A stretch of DNA of 64,000 nt from Halosaccharopolyspora lacisalsi (GTDB lineage: Bacteria; Actinomycetota; Actinomycetes; Mycobacteriales; Pseudonocardiaceae): the NCBI RefSeq assembly GCF_014137975.1, contig NZ_JACGWZ010000010.1, positions 1 to 64,000 on the forward strand, read 5' to 3'. The notes beneath the pieces are model-generated. The model saw nothing but the letters and a program-made list of their open reading frames with translations, did no database searches and was not told the DNA's origin. The position numbers and the translations under genes were made by a program. Shown one piece after another: positions 7,679 to 15,999 of the stretch. How positions within the stretch are numbered: the first letter of the stretch is position 1; each line of letters opens with the position of its first letter.

Positions 7679-8276
7679 ACCCACCAGCTCATCCGGGCCA
7701 GCACGCGCCCTGAAGGACCAACGTGGTCATGCCCGGAGGCCGCACCGGCCGAAACGACAGGGACAGGCGGACTACGCCTCAAGCGCGTTGATGCGGCCGC
7801 CCCTGTCGTCTGATTGTTGCCACCGCCGGCGCCGAGTTCGCGGGCGTCGGATACTTCGCCGTTTCCTCTTCTGCAGCTTTCTTGCGGATGCCTGAGCACG
7901 CACGGCGTCCTGTCCATGTCGGGAAGCGCACGCATACGTCCCGTTGTTGCGGGTGGATTCCGCGTTGTCCGTGCGCTACGTGTGCGGTCCTTGCCGGTGT
8001 TCGGTGCGCCCGAACACCCGCCCGTTCGGGCGGTTTGAGTGCTCCGACGCGACGGAGGAGCGACGGGGCACCACCCGCCGAAGGCGGCGCCTTGCGGCCG
8101 TGTACCTCGGGGGGTGAACGAAACCTCGCTTGCTTGGTCAAACCGGAGCAAGATATGCAACAAACATAGTTTGTTGCTCTCGCTCGCCGAGGGCGGCGTG
8201 CGAGACTAGCGCCTGCGATCGAGGGCGATCGGCAGGCTGTGAAGAGCAGGCATTCTGCCGTTGGTGTGAGGTGAGG
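7679..8276. other. Gene-free stretch upstream of mob genes; oriT candidate region
   Basis: I see no convincing gene in this 598-bp stretch. It has several inverted repeats. ACGACAGGG (7754-7762) pairs with CCCTGTCGT (7801-7809), and GCCCGAAC (8008-8015) with GTTCGGGC (8024-8031). The latter overlaps CCGCCCG-TT-CGGGCGG (8018-8033), which is followed by TTT. GCAACAAAC-ATA-GTTTGTTGC lies at 8157-8177. Transfer origins commonly sit directly upstream of the relaxase operon and hold such repeats, so oriT is inferred here. No nick site can be assigned by eye. Confidence 0.45.
8157..8177. repeat. Perfect AT-rich palindrome near the mob start
   Basis: Nine-bp arms GCAACAAAC and GTTTGTTGC around ATA form the least GC-rich spot in this region, about 100 bp before the MobC-like gene. 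It is a candidate relaxase or accessory-protein binding site. Confidence 0.6.
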
Positions 8277-8768
8277 GTGTTGGCGGACGATGACAGCGAC
8301 GGTCGGGTGACTGGTGAGTTGTCGTCGTCGGATCGCCGGTTGAATCAGGCAGCATCTGGGGGACGGCGCGAGCGAAGTGGGCGCCGTCGGGCTCCGGCGG
8401 AGGATGGCAAGCGCACGAATCAGCTCGTGGTGTCGTTCTCAGATGCGGAGTTGGCTGCCATCGACGAGGTGAGTAGACGGACGGGCTTGAGCGCTGGTGC
8501 GTGGGTCGGTGAGATGGCGGTGCGGTATGCGCGGGGTCAGTTGGATCCGCTTCCGGCGGATTGGCGCGACTTCGCGGCGGAGTTTGTGCGGTACCGGGTG
8601 GACGTGCAGCGGGCAGGCACGGTGATCAATCAGGTGGCTCGGCACGCGAACGCGACCGGCGAGTTCGAAGACGGTGCTGAGCGGTTGATGGCGCTGGTCG
8701 AGCGGTTGTTGCAACGGATCGATGCGGCGACCGAAGAGGCCGGCGAGCGGGTGCGGCGGTCGCGATGA
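8277..8768 (+). CDS. MobC-like relaxase accessory protein
   Basis: About 163 residues, probably from a GTG near 8277 (GAGGTGAG upstream; the exact start is uncertain). After a basic, low-complexity N-terminus, the segment KRTNQLVVSFSDAELAAIDEVSRRTG followed by LSAGAWVGEMAV is a ribbon-helix-helix-like domain. The C-terminal VDVQRAGTVINQVARHANATGEF region matches the MobC family motif (RxxNNINQIA-like). Such proteins bind oriT and load the relaxase. The relaxase start overlaps its stop as ATGA, supporting a joint role. Confidence 0.7.
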   Translation: MLADDDSDGRVTGELSSSDRRLNQAASGGRRERSGRRRAPAEDGKRTNQLVVSFSDAELAAIDEVSRRTGLSAGAWVGEMAVRYARGQLDPLPADWRDFAAEFVRYRVDVQRAGTVINQVARHANATGEFEDGAERLMALVERLLQRIDAATEEAGERVRRSR

Positions 8769-10339
8769 TCGATCGGGTGTACAAGGGCTGGGACCCGGGT
8801 GGGTTGATTTGGTACTTGTTCGGGCCGGGTCGCTACTCCGAGCATGAGAATCCGCGGGTGGTGGCGACGTGGGACAACCGCCCGCAGGTCTGGCAGCCCG
8901 AACACGTCGGGCCGGGGGAGTTCGACTACGACACCGATGCGTTGGTCGCGGCGATGCAGGCTCCGTTGAAGGCGGCGCGGCTTCCGGTGACGACCCCGAC
9001 GGTGGAGGATCCGACGCATCGCCGGTTTTTCAAGACGTTGCCGGATGGGTCGCAGGCGCTGCGGGACGGCACGGTGCGGCATCTGACCCTGCGCAATGAG
9101 GCGACGGATCGCCCGCTTTCGGACGAAGAGTGGGCCCACATTGCCGAGGAGATGATGCATCGCTCGGGGTGGGCGCGTCGGGATGATCCGGGGGCGGCCC
9201 GGTGGGCGGCGGTGCGCCATGACGACGAGGGGATCCACATCGTGGCGGTGCTGGTGCGTCAGGACACCGGCAAGCGCATGTGGCCGCGTCATGATTACAC
9301 CCGGCTGCGCAAGGCGGCCGAGGCGATGGAGCAGTTGTACGGAGTGACGTCAACGGCGCCGGCGGATCAGACGGCGGCGGCGACTCCGTCGCGGGCGGAG
9401 GAGGAGAAGGCCGCCCGGTCGGGGCAGGTGGCCGCGCGGACCGAGTTGCGGGAGGCGGTGTCACAGGCGGCCTCGTCGGTGGTGACGCTGCAGGATTTCC
9501 AGGCGGCTCTGACGGCGGCGAACTACGAGGTGGCGCTGCGGTATCTGCCGAGTGGGGACGTGGCCGGTTACAAGGTCGCCCGGAAAGGCGACGTCAATGC
9601 GGCGGGCAATCCGATCTGGTTTTCCGGGTCACAGCTGGCGTCGGACTTGTCGTGGCCGAAACTGGCGCGCCGGTGGTCCCAGGCGAGGCGGGGCCGCAGG
9701 CCGGAGACCGCGCTCGACGGAGCGGGCGTGTCCGGGCAGGCGTGGGTCGAGCACGGTGAGGCGCTCGCCGAGCGGGCTCGCCGGTTGCTGCTGGAGGACC
9801 CCGAGCAGGTCCACGGCATCACCCACGCGGTCAGTGAGGTGTGGGCGGTGCTGGATCACAGCCAGGGCCGGTTGATCAGCGGGCCGGGGGCGCGGTGGGA
9901 CCGCGCCGCGCGGCAGCCGTACCAGCCGGTGCCGGAGACCAGCCGGTTGGCCGACGAGCTGCGGTGGCTGGCCCGCGGTATCGGCTCCACGGACGTGCCG
10001 AGTGTGGCCGCGATGCAGTTGGCGGCCGCGTTGGCCGCGCTGGCGTTGCAGATCGCCAGTCTGCTGTCGGAGTCGGGGCGGGCGCCGCAGCAGGCGCGGG
10101 CGGCGCGGCAGACGTCGCGGATTGCCACGCGCCCGCCGTCGCGGCCGGTGCCGCGGCCGAGTCAGCCGGTGGAGCGTGCGGGCCGGCGGCCCGGTGGGCG
10201 GCACCGTTCGCGGGAAATGCCTGCGGTCGCTCCGACTCGTGGGCGATCATCACGGCAGCCCTCGACGCCACCGCCAGGCTGGGGTGGGCGTCCAGGGCCC
10301 GCTCCAGGACGAGATTCGGGGAGAGGACGAGGACGATGA
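8765..10339 (+). CDS. Relaxase / mobilization nuclease
   Basis: A 524-residue protein that would nick oriT and lead the transferred strand. The segment WAAVRHDDEGIHIVAVLVRQ near residues 150-170 matches the His-rich metal-binding motif of actinobacterial MobA/VirD2-type relaxases. The N-terminal part (MIDRVYKGWDPGGLIWYLFGPGR) is typical of these proteins, with a Tyr candidate near residue 17. A helical middle and a Pro/Arg-rich tail follow. It overlaps the MobC-like gene and the next gene by ATGA. The relaxase call is firm; the MOB subgroup is not. Confidence 0.75.
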   Translation: MIDRVYKGWDPGGLIWYLFGPGRYSEHENPRVVATWDNRPQVWQPEHVGPGEFDYDTDALVAAMQAPLKAARLPVTTPTVEDPTHRRFFKTLPDGSQALRDGTVRHLTLRNEATDRPLSDEEWAHIAEEMMHRSGWARRDDPGAARWAAVRHDDEGIHIVAVLVRQDTGKRMWPRHDYTRLRKAAEAMEQLYGVTSTAPADQTAAATPSRAEEEKAARSGQVAARTELREAVSQAASSVVTLQDFQAALTAANYEVALRYLPSGDVAGYKVARKGDVNAAGNPIWFSGSQLASDLSWPKLARRWSQARRGRRPETALDGAGVSGQAWVEHGEALAERARRLLLEDPEQVHGITHAVSEVWAVLDHSQGRLISGPGARWDRAARQPYQPVPETSRLADELRWLARGIGSTDVPSVAAMQLAAALAALALQIASLLSESGRAPQQARAARQTSRIATRPPSRPVPRPSQPVERAGRRPGGRHRSREMPAVAPTRGRSSRQPSTPPPGWGGRPGPAPGRDSGRGRGR

Positions 10340-11700
10340 GTCAACCGGACGAGCCGCCCACGTTGGCGCTGCGCTCCGACAAGATGCAAGAGATCGCGAT
10401 GCTGACGATGTTTGCCACGCGCGGTCTGAAACGTCTGCAGCGGCATCTGCAGAACCGGGACTCGAGCCGGGCGTGGAAGGCGGCCCGTGACGTGCAGGCC
10501 GGCAAGGACGGGCTGAAAAGGGCCTCCGGGGATCAGGATGCGGCCACGGATGAGGTTCCTCGTCCGATGGACGAGGGCTTGTTCCAGCAGGCCGCCGAGT
10601 TGGCCACGCAGGAGTCCGAGCGGGTCATCAATCAGCCGGTTTCGCTGGAGCGCCTGGGACGGTCGACCTGGGCGGTGACCGGCACGATTCCCACCATCGG
10701 GGACGTGGGCATCGAGGTCGCCAGCCAACAGCAGGCTCAGGCGATGTATGAGCACATGCGGACCGCGCCGGCCGAGGAGCTCGGGTCGTTGGCGTTGACG
10801 AGCGAGCCGATTGTGCCGGAGCGGCGCTTCACCCGCGAAGCCGAGCAGGAACGGTTGCGGCAGGACTACACGGACCTGGTGGCCACCCTGGACAACTCGG
10901 AGGAGAGCAAAGCGCTCGCGCGGCATTTGCGCGACGGCGCTGACGAGGAGCTGAGGCAACGGATTCACTCCCGGTTCGGTGATTCCCTCGATACGCCCCC
11001 TCCGGCTCCCGCGCCTCCGACTCCCGCGCCGGCTGCGCAGTCCGAGTCCAGCACCGCCACTGCTGCCGAGCACGGCGCGGCGGAGGAGGCTGCTGGGGCG
11101 GCCGAGCAGCCCGCTGAGGCACCGTCCATCGGCACGACGGTGACCGGGCCGGATGGCAGCCGGGCCACCGTCGTGTCTCAAGAGGAGGCCATGCAGCTGT
11201 ACCCGGAGCCGGGGCAGAACACGGGCATCGAGATCCGCGACGCCGACGGGAATCTTCGTCCGTTGACGGACGATGACGGCGTGTCGTTTGTACAGGGCCT
11301 GGACTACACCCAGGAAAGCCATCGGAAGATGGGCTCCGCGCTGTACGGAACTGGTGATGACAAGCTCAACGAGGCGCTGAAACAGCAGTTCCCCGGGTTG
11401 GAAACCGCGATGAACGGCTACGCCGAGCAGCGGGAAGCCGCCTTGGCCGCGCAACAGCAGACACAGTCGGGGAATGCGCATGAGCAGCAGAAGGAGCAGG
11501 CGCAGAACGCCTCCACGCCGCGGGGACGTGCTCAGGCGGCCGCAGGCGCCGGAGTAAGTCCCACGAAGAAGGCAGCGGCGAAGAAGGCCGCCCAGCAGAG
11601 CGGCGGGGGCGGTGGCCAGGGTGCTCCGACGAAGCAGCAGCAACCACCGCAGCAGCAGCCCGCTCCGACACAGCAGCCGCCGCAGCAGCCGTCTCGGTAA
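10336..11700 (+). CDS. Mob-operon protein with Ala/Gln/Pro-rich tail, unknown
   Basis: A 454-residue protein whose ATG at 10336 lies in the relaxase stop (ATGA). Residues 1-210 are helical (EIAMLTMFATRGLKRLQRHL). There is a Pro/Ala linker near 215-260, a second compact domain with GTTVTGPDGSRATVVSQEEA near 265-350, and a Lys/Ala then Gln/Pro low-complexity end. It probably works with the relaxase in DNA processing, inferred only from tight coupling. No known domain is visible. Confidence 0.65.
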   Translation: MSQPDEPPTLALRSDKMQEIAMLTMFATRGLKRLQRHLQNRDSSRAWKAARDVQAGKDGLKRASGDQDAATDEVPRPMDEGLFQQAAELATQESERVINQPVSLERLGRSTWAVTGTIPTIGDVGIEVASQQQAQAMYEHMRTAPAEELGSLALTSEPIVPERRFTREAEQERLRQDYTDLVATLDNSEESKALARHLRDGADEELRQRIHSRFGDSLDTPPPAPAPPTPAPAAQSESSTATAAEHGAAEEAAGAAEQPAEAPSIGTTVTGPDGSRATVVSQEEAMQLYPEPGQNTGIEIRDADGNLRPLTDDDGVSFVQGLDYTQESHRKMGSALYGTGDDKLNEALKQQFPGLETAMNGYAEQREAALAAQQQTQSGNAHEQQKEQAQNASTPRGRAQAAAGAGVSPTKKAAAKKAAQQSGGGGGQGAPTKQQQPPQQQPAPTQQPPQQPSR

Positions 11701-11702
11701 CG

Positions 11703-12110
11703 GTGAGCGCTCGACCTGATCCCGTACCGCGGGTGGTGCCGTTGACGCCGCAGGAGCGACTGCGGGCCGCCCGCGAGGCGGGCGCAGCACTCACCCCGCC
11801 GAAGCGGGCCCGGGAGGCTGACAGCGCGGCTCACGGCGACTCGGCCCCTGCGGCGGAGGACGGGACCGCGGAGCTGCCGGTGGTATCCGGCATGCCGCGT
11901 CAGGGCAGCCGCACGGTCACGGATGGCACGGCACCTCCGCGCTGTCGGCATTGTCTGGCGAGGGTCGGCGGCACCGAGGCCGTGGTCGCCTGCCCGGGCG
12001 GGTGGTGTATCGCCACCCTGTGCCGGTGCAGCCAGTGGTGGTACACCCAGGAATCGCCGATGTATGCCACTCCCGACGAGGCCGAACAGGCGTGGCTGTC
12101 GGGTAACTAG
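11703..12110 (+). CDS. Small Cys-rich zinc-finger-like protein
   Basis: A 135-residue protein from a GTG 2 nt after the previous stop, so it is the last gene of the mob operon. Its C-terminal half has CRHCLARVGG, then CPGGWCIATLCRC, a likely zinc-binding cluster, with WW after it. The N-terminus is disordered and Arg/Ala/Pro-rich. Its TAG stop (12108-12110) is shared with the outer end of the terminal-repeat element that starts there, so the element may have cut off an original C-terminus. Confidence 0.55.
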   Translation: MSARPDPVPRVVPLTPQERLRAAREAGAALTPPKRAREADSAAHGDSAPAAEDGTAELPVVSGMPRQGSRTVTDGTAPPRCRHCLARVGGTEAVVACPGGWCIATLCRCSQWWYTQESPMYATPDEAEQAWLSGN

Positions 12111-12604
12111 GCCCTATACTCCTGAATCTGTCCTGAGGGGCAGAGTAGAGCGATCTCGGTAGGGTGCTGGACTAAGGGCGTGCTCGTTGGTTGATCTGAT
12201 CGTCGGCACACACTGACAACGAGAGCAAGCATCGGAGGCCGTCTATGGCAGCAAGCTCGTCTGAGAAGCGACGCAGGCATGAACTGTGTGCAGGCGACTG
12301 CGCAAGCACAGTCGCCGAGGAGTATCTCGATGGTGCCTGTGTCGTGGAGCGCGGGACCGCTAGCGACGGATCCATCCCGCTCGGCCCCGCCGCTGCCCGG
12401 CTAGCCGAACGGCACGCACAGCACTATGGGATCCCGGTAGCGCACTACCTCGAACGCAAAGTGGAACGTTCTCGCAGCTCAGCGAGTTACCAACCCGATG
12501 GTTACGAACAGGGACACCCGCTGAGCAACTACCGATAGCAGCCAGCGTCACCAGCGGTAACGTCATACTTGGCACTCTGGAGCAGGTTCAGGAGTACCAG
12601 GCCT
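12110..12604. mobile_element. Small terminal-repeat element (MITE-like), copy 1
   Basis: The left end (GGCCCTATACTCCTGAATCT, then GTCCTGAGGGGCAGAG) and the right end (reverse complement GGCCTGGTACTCCTGAACCT) are inverted relatives. The same ends occur at 28616-28794 and 58007-58623. The 495-bp element carries one small gene (12245-12538). Its last 151 bp (12454-12604) recur perfectly, inverted, at 28616-28766. No transposase is present, so movement in trans is inferred. Confidence 0.6.
12245..12538 (+). CDS. Small hypothetical protein inside the terminal-repeat element
   Basis: A 97-residue protein with a strong ribosome site (GGAGG, 6 nt before ATG). It has two Cys near the start (HELCAGDCAST) and a hydrophilic C-terminus. 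The last part of its coding sequence lies in the 151-bp segment duplicated at 28.7 kb, where only a fragment remains. No homologous family is recognised. Confidence 0.45.
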   Translation: MAASSSEKRRRHELCAGDCASTVAEEYLDGACVVERGTASDGSIPLGPAAARLAERHAQHYGIPVAHYLERKVERSRSSASYQPDGYEQGHPLSNYR

Positions 12605-13163
12605 GGGTAGACCGTCAAGGACTCAACACCCCGGTGATCTCCCACCGGAAATCGCGCCCTCATCTTGCCTGGTGACAGCACCGCCGCAGCCCCCAAATCA
12701 ACTTTGCTCACGCCCTGGGTGTGTCGGGTGGCGCGGTGGGCGTTTTTCGATCCGCGTTTGCGGTCTGGGCCCGCTCGTGAGGGTTTCTGTGCGCTGGCTG
12801 GCAGGGCGCCCTGCCAGCTCGGCCGGGCCCTATCCACCAGATTTGAGCCGGCCCGAAAGCTGAAGGACGTAACAACGCCGGTTTCTCGCGTGCTCCTCTC
12901 CGTCATGCTCGCCGGGCCTGCTCCATCTGGTGGTACTGGCACGACCCGGCTTTGTGGCATGATGTATTTAATTGATGATATACGCAGCTGTATGTTGGAA
13001 GGCGGTAGCAGCGCCCGGCTTGAAGCGACGCAGTCGTGCGGAACGGCAAACAAGGAGGACGTGCGTTATCCGGACTTGAATCGGAGTGGTCCGATAGCTG
13101 TGGATGCGTTCCCGTCGTATCGGGCCGACTTCTTTGGCTATTAATTCATCATCAGGGGCATGA
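12605..13163. other. Intergenic stretch before the StrR-like gene, with a 22-bp palindrome
   Basis: I see no supported gene in these 559 bp. Open frames on both strands lack ribosome sites and family likeness. A perfect 22-bp palindrome built on GCTGGCAGGGC lies at 12797-12818. The last 200 bp are clearly AT-richer (ATGATGTATTTAATTGATGA) and probably hold the promoter of the regulator at 13164. Confidence 0.6.
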
Positions 13164-14156
13164 ATGTCGCAACGACAAGTGAGGATTAGGCAGGACGATC
13201 CTCCCTTGCTCCGCAAGGGTCCGGCCGAGATGGTGCCGATCGGATCATTGGTGCAATCTGGATCACTGCGGCTGGCTGGGGAGAACAAAGAACACGCCTA
13301 CATGCTGGCTGAATCTGAAGCGGCGTTACCTCCTATTATTGTGCACCGGTCGACGAGGCATGTCATCGATGGGATGCATCGCCTCGCTGCGGCGGAACTA
13401 CGAGGCGATACCGAGATATCGGTGGTGTTCTACGACGGTAGTGAGCAAGACGCGTTCATCATCGCTGTTCAGGCGAACGTAGAACACGGATTGCCGTTGT
13501 CGCTCGCCGACCGCACGACAGCTGCAGAACGCATCATCGTTCTGCGTCCGCACTGGTCCGACCGTGCCATTGCGCGGGTCACCGGTCTCTCTCCGAAGAC
13601 GGTGGCCAAGACGCGCAGGTGCTCAACTGCTGAGATTCCTCATTTGCACACCCGGGTCGGTAGGGACGGGCGGGTCCGGCCAGTGGACTCCGCAGACGGT
13701 CGCCAACTTGCCGGCGACCTCATCAAGGCGAACCCGGATGCCTCCATCCGGCAGATCGCCCTCCGCGCGGGCATCTCGCAAGGTACGGCGCGCGATGTCC
13801 GGGATCGGCTGCGGCGCGGTGAAAATCCAGTGCTGGCACAACGAAGCCTGATACCTGCGGCGCAACCGGTCAACCGGGCTGTCGTCCAGGAGGAGGGGGG
13901 CAGCCGTGCGTCAGTGCGGGTCACGAGACATGCTGCACTCTTGCAGAATCTGAAGGGTGATCCGTCACTTCGTTTCAACGAGGTGGGCCGAGGTCTGATC
14001 CGGTCGCTCGATGCCTGCCCTGTCGATGAGACCGAGCGCGTGCGTCTCGTTGACAACGTGCCGGCCCACTGCGCCGGGTCGGTCGCCGAACTCGCTGAGA
14101 TGTACGCCCAGGTCTGGCAGGACCTCGCGACCAAGCTCAGGCAGGGAGCCCCATGA
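13164..14156 (+). CDS. StrR-family (ParB-like) pathway-specific transcriptional activator
   Basis: A 330-residue regulator of the StrR/NovG/Bbr type, activators that occur inside antibiotic clusters and carry a ParB-like N-terminal domain. Diagnostic words are VPIGSLVQSGSLRLAGENKE near residue 25, LPPIIVHRSTRHVIDGMHRL near 55-74 and HGLPLSLADRTTAAERIIV near 110. The HTH ARVTGLSPKTVAKTRR is near 137-152, with a second HTH-like segment ASIRQIALRAGISQGTARDV near 195. It probably activates the biosynthetic operons to its right. The duplicated 92-93 bp modules at 19569 and 23404 are its best candidate targets, although they do not fit the published StrR consensus I remember. Confidence 0.85.
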   Translation: MSQRQVRIRQDDPPLLRKGPAEMVPIGSLVQSGSLRLAGENKEHAYMLAESEAALPPIIVHRSTRHVIDGMHRLAAAELRGDTEISVVFYDGSEQDAFIIAVQANVEHGLPLSLADRTTAAERIIVLRPHWSDRAIARVTGLSPKTVAKTRRCSTAEIPHLHTRVGRDGRVRPVDSADGRQLAGDLIKANPDASIRQIALRAGISQGTARDVRDRLRRGENPVLAQRSLIPAAQPVNRAVVQEEGGSRASVRVTRHAALLQNLKGDPSLRFNEVGRGLIRSLDACPVDETERVRLVDNVPAHCAGSVAELAEMYAQVWQDLATKLRQGAP

Positions 14157-14301
14157 GACACCATACAGGGCCCTCGAACAAGCCGGTGCAGATACCTGAC
14201 GCCCTACGTGATCGTCGCAAGCCTCCGCTCGGCCTTTCCGGTCCATTGCAGACCGGTAGTCACTGTTGCCCACTCGCCGGCGCGGTTGTGGAAGGGAAGT
14301 T

Positions 14302-15276
14302 GTGCTCACACATTTCGGTCTTTCGGCGGAGAGCGAACGCGTTTACCGAACCATGCTCGACCGTCCTCATACCAGTGTCGACGAACTGGCGCGCGCTCGG
14401 CTGGGACGAGGGAAGGACGGTGGCGCAAGTGGACAAGCTCAGCGAACTCGGCCTGATCCGGCAGTCATGGGGACTGCCGGAGGCGCTGTGCGCGTGTGAA
14501 CCGGAGACAGGGTTGCATTTGCCGCTGGCCCGCGAGCGCCCCCCGCGCCGACGCGCATGCGGAACGAGGTCGAAGTGATGCGGGCCGCGCCGATCAGGTC
14601 GCCGTCGGGCTCGCATCACGTGACCGAGCTGACCGGGCTCGCCAGCATCCGGCGGCAGCTGGAGCAATTGGCCTATAGGGTCCAGCGCGAAGTGCTCGCG
14701 TTCGGGCCGGGCGGATTGCAGCAACGTGAGTCCATCGCGGCCAGCAAGACGCTGAACCACCACGTTCTTTCTCGCGGCGTGCAGATACGCTCGGTATACC
14801 TCGACTCGGCCCGCCGCGACAAGGCGACCTCCGCGCACCTGCGCTGGCTGTGCGCGCGGGGTGCGGAAGTGCGCACGGTGCCCATGCTGCCAATGCGCAT
14901 GATCGTCTTCGACCGCGAGCACGTGATGCTGCCATCGGACTCCGGCCGCGTGCCCGGCAAGGCGGTGCTGCTGTCCGGATCGGGTGTGGCCACCGCGATC
15001 ACCGAGCTGTTCCACCACTTCTGGCGCGACGCCGCACTCTTCACGGTCGAAAAGGACACCGGCGACCAAGGGTGCGAGCCGGAGTTCCCAAATGAGTGGA
15101 AGGCATTGCTGCGCTTGCTGAGGGAAGGCTGCACCGACGAGCAAGCCGGCCGCAGACTCGGCGTGTCCACCCGCACCGTCGGCCGGATCACCGCAGAGAT
15201 GATGGCTCGACTCGGCGCGCGCAGCCGGTTCGAGGCAGGTGTGCTCGCCACGCTCAAGGGATGGGTGGACCAATGA
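14302..15276 (+). pseudogene. Frameshifted LuxR/TrmB-type regulator
   Basis: Translated across frames this is one regulator. GTG 14302 begins LTHFGLSAESERVYRTMLDR (TrmB-like wing). The next part, LGWDEGRTVAQVDKLSELGL, is in another frame from about 14390. From about 14545 a third frame gives NEVEVMRAAPIRSP through a LuxR-type HTH (LREGCTDEQAGRRLGVSTRT, then VGRITAEMMARLGARSRFEA) to 15276. Two indels are thus needed. A C-terminal fragment from 14557 could still be translated. It was probably a cluster regulator, now inactivated, unless the shifts are sequencing errors. Confidence 0.65.
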
Positions 15277-15314
15277 CGGCGGGACGACGACCTGTCCGTC
15301 GACAGATAATTCTG

Positions 15315-15338
15315 ACAGTGCTGTTATATTAGCGCTGT
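15315..15338. promoter_or_regulatory. Operator-like palindrome at the marR-type start
   Basis: ACAGTGCT (15315-15322) and AGCGCTGT (15331-15338) form an inverted repeat with one mismatch around an AT-rich TATATT. The right arm runs into the GTG start at 15337. Such sites often mediate MarR autorepression, and the transcript may be leaderless. Confidence 0.5.
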
Positions 15339-15864
15339 GGCATCCTCCGATCCGACGAGACTCCGAGGTCGCTGGCAGGTGCTGCGGGAACTGCTCGCAG
15401 AGGTCGAGGCCGAGATCGAGAACGTTTACAAAGCCCGCGGCCTGCATGACATGCGCTCGCGGTACGTCTATCCCCTGATCCGCCTGGCCCACAGCGGACC
15501 GATGACGATCCGCGAGCTCGCCGAATCGCTCGGTCATACCCACTCAGCGACAAGTCAAACCCTGGCGGGCATGCGCCGGGAAGGGCTGATCGACTCCGTG
15601 CCCGGCGAGGACGCCCGCACACGGCGGATCATGCTGACCGAGCGCGCCCGTTCGCTGGTGCCGTTCCTCGAGGCGGAGTGGCGGGCCACCGAACAAGCGG
15701 TTGCCGAGCTCGACGACGAGGTAATGCCGCACTCCCTGAGCCGAGCGGTGGCCGCCACTACCGAGGCGCTGCGCCGCCGCGGCATGAAAGATCGAATCTC
15801 GGACATCATCGGAGCCGCCACGCCTCCCCAGCCACCGGACGACAACGACTCGGGCTCGGGGTGA
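15337..15864 (+). CDS. MarR-family transcriptional regulator
   Basis: A 175-residue winged-helix repressor. Helices and wing are visible as SRYVYPLIRLAHSGPMTIRE, LAESLGHTHSATSQTLAGMRREGL and the RRIMLTERAR segment (wing and following helix). A long C-terminal helix and an acidic tail follow. It lies immediately upstream of an MFS exporter gene in the same direction, the classic arrangement for ligand-responsive control of efflux or self-resistance. A palindrome covers its own start. Confidence 0.85.
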   Translation: MASSDPTRLRGRWQVLRELLAEVEAEIENVYKARGLHDMRSRYVYPLIRLAHSGPMTIRELAESLGHTHSATSQTLAGMRREGLIDSVPGEDARTRRIMLTERARSLVPFLEAEWRATEQAVAELDDEVMPHSLSRAVAATTEALRRRGMKDRISDIIGAATPPQPPDDNDSGSG

Positions 15865-15999
15865 ACACCTGACCGCACCGAGGTCGGCACCAGCGGCGCC
15901 GACCCGTTGCGGTCCAAGCGTTTCAGATTCGGCCGGGTGGGATGTGCCGAGGCCGACACACCCACGGGACACGGCCGTGCTCTCATCTTTGAAGGAGCC

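Noticed and set aside
7779-8141. Minus-strand frame upstream of the mob genes
   Set aside because: No ribosome site, low-complexity composition and overlap with several inverted repeats; more likely non-coding.
9841-11700. Start of the mob-operon protein at 9841
   Set aside because: The first 165 codons are the complement-like shadow of the relaxase frame; ATG 10336 overlaps the relaxase stop and has normal protein sequence after it.
12529-13053. Minus-strand frame before the StrR-like gene
   Set aside because: It crosses the end of the repeat element and an AT-rich promoter region and has no recognisable protein features.
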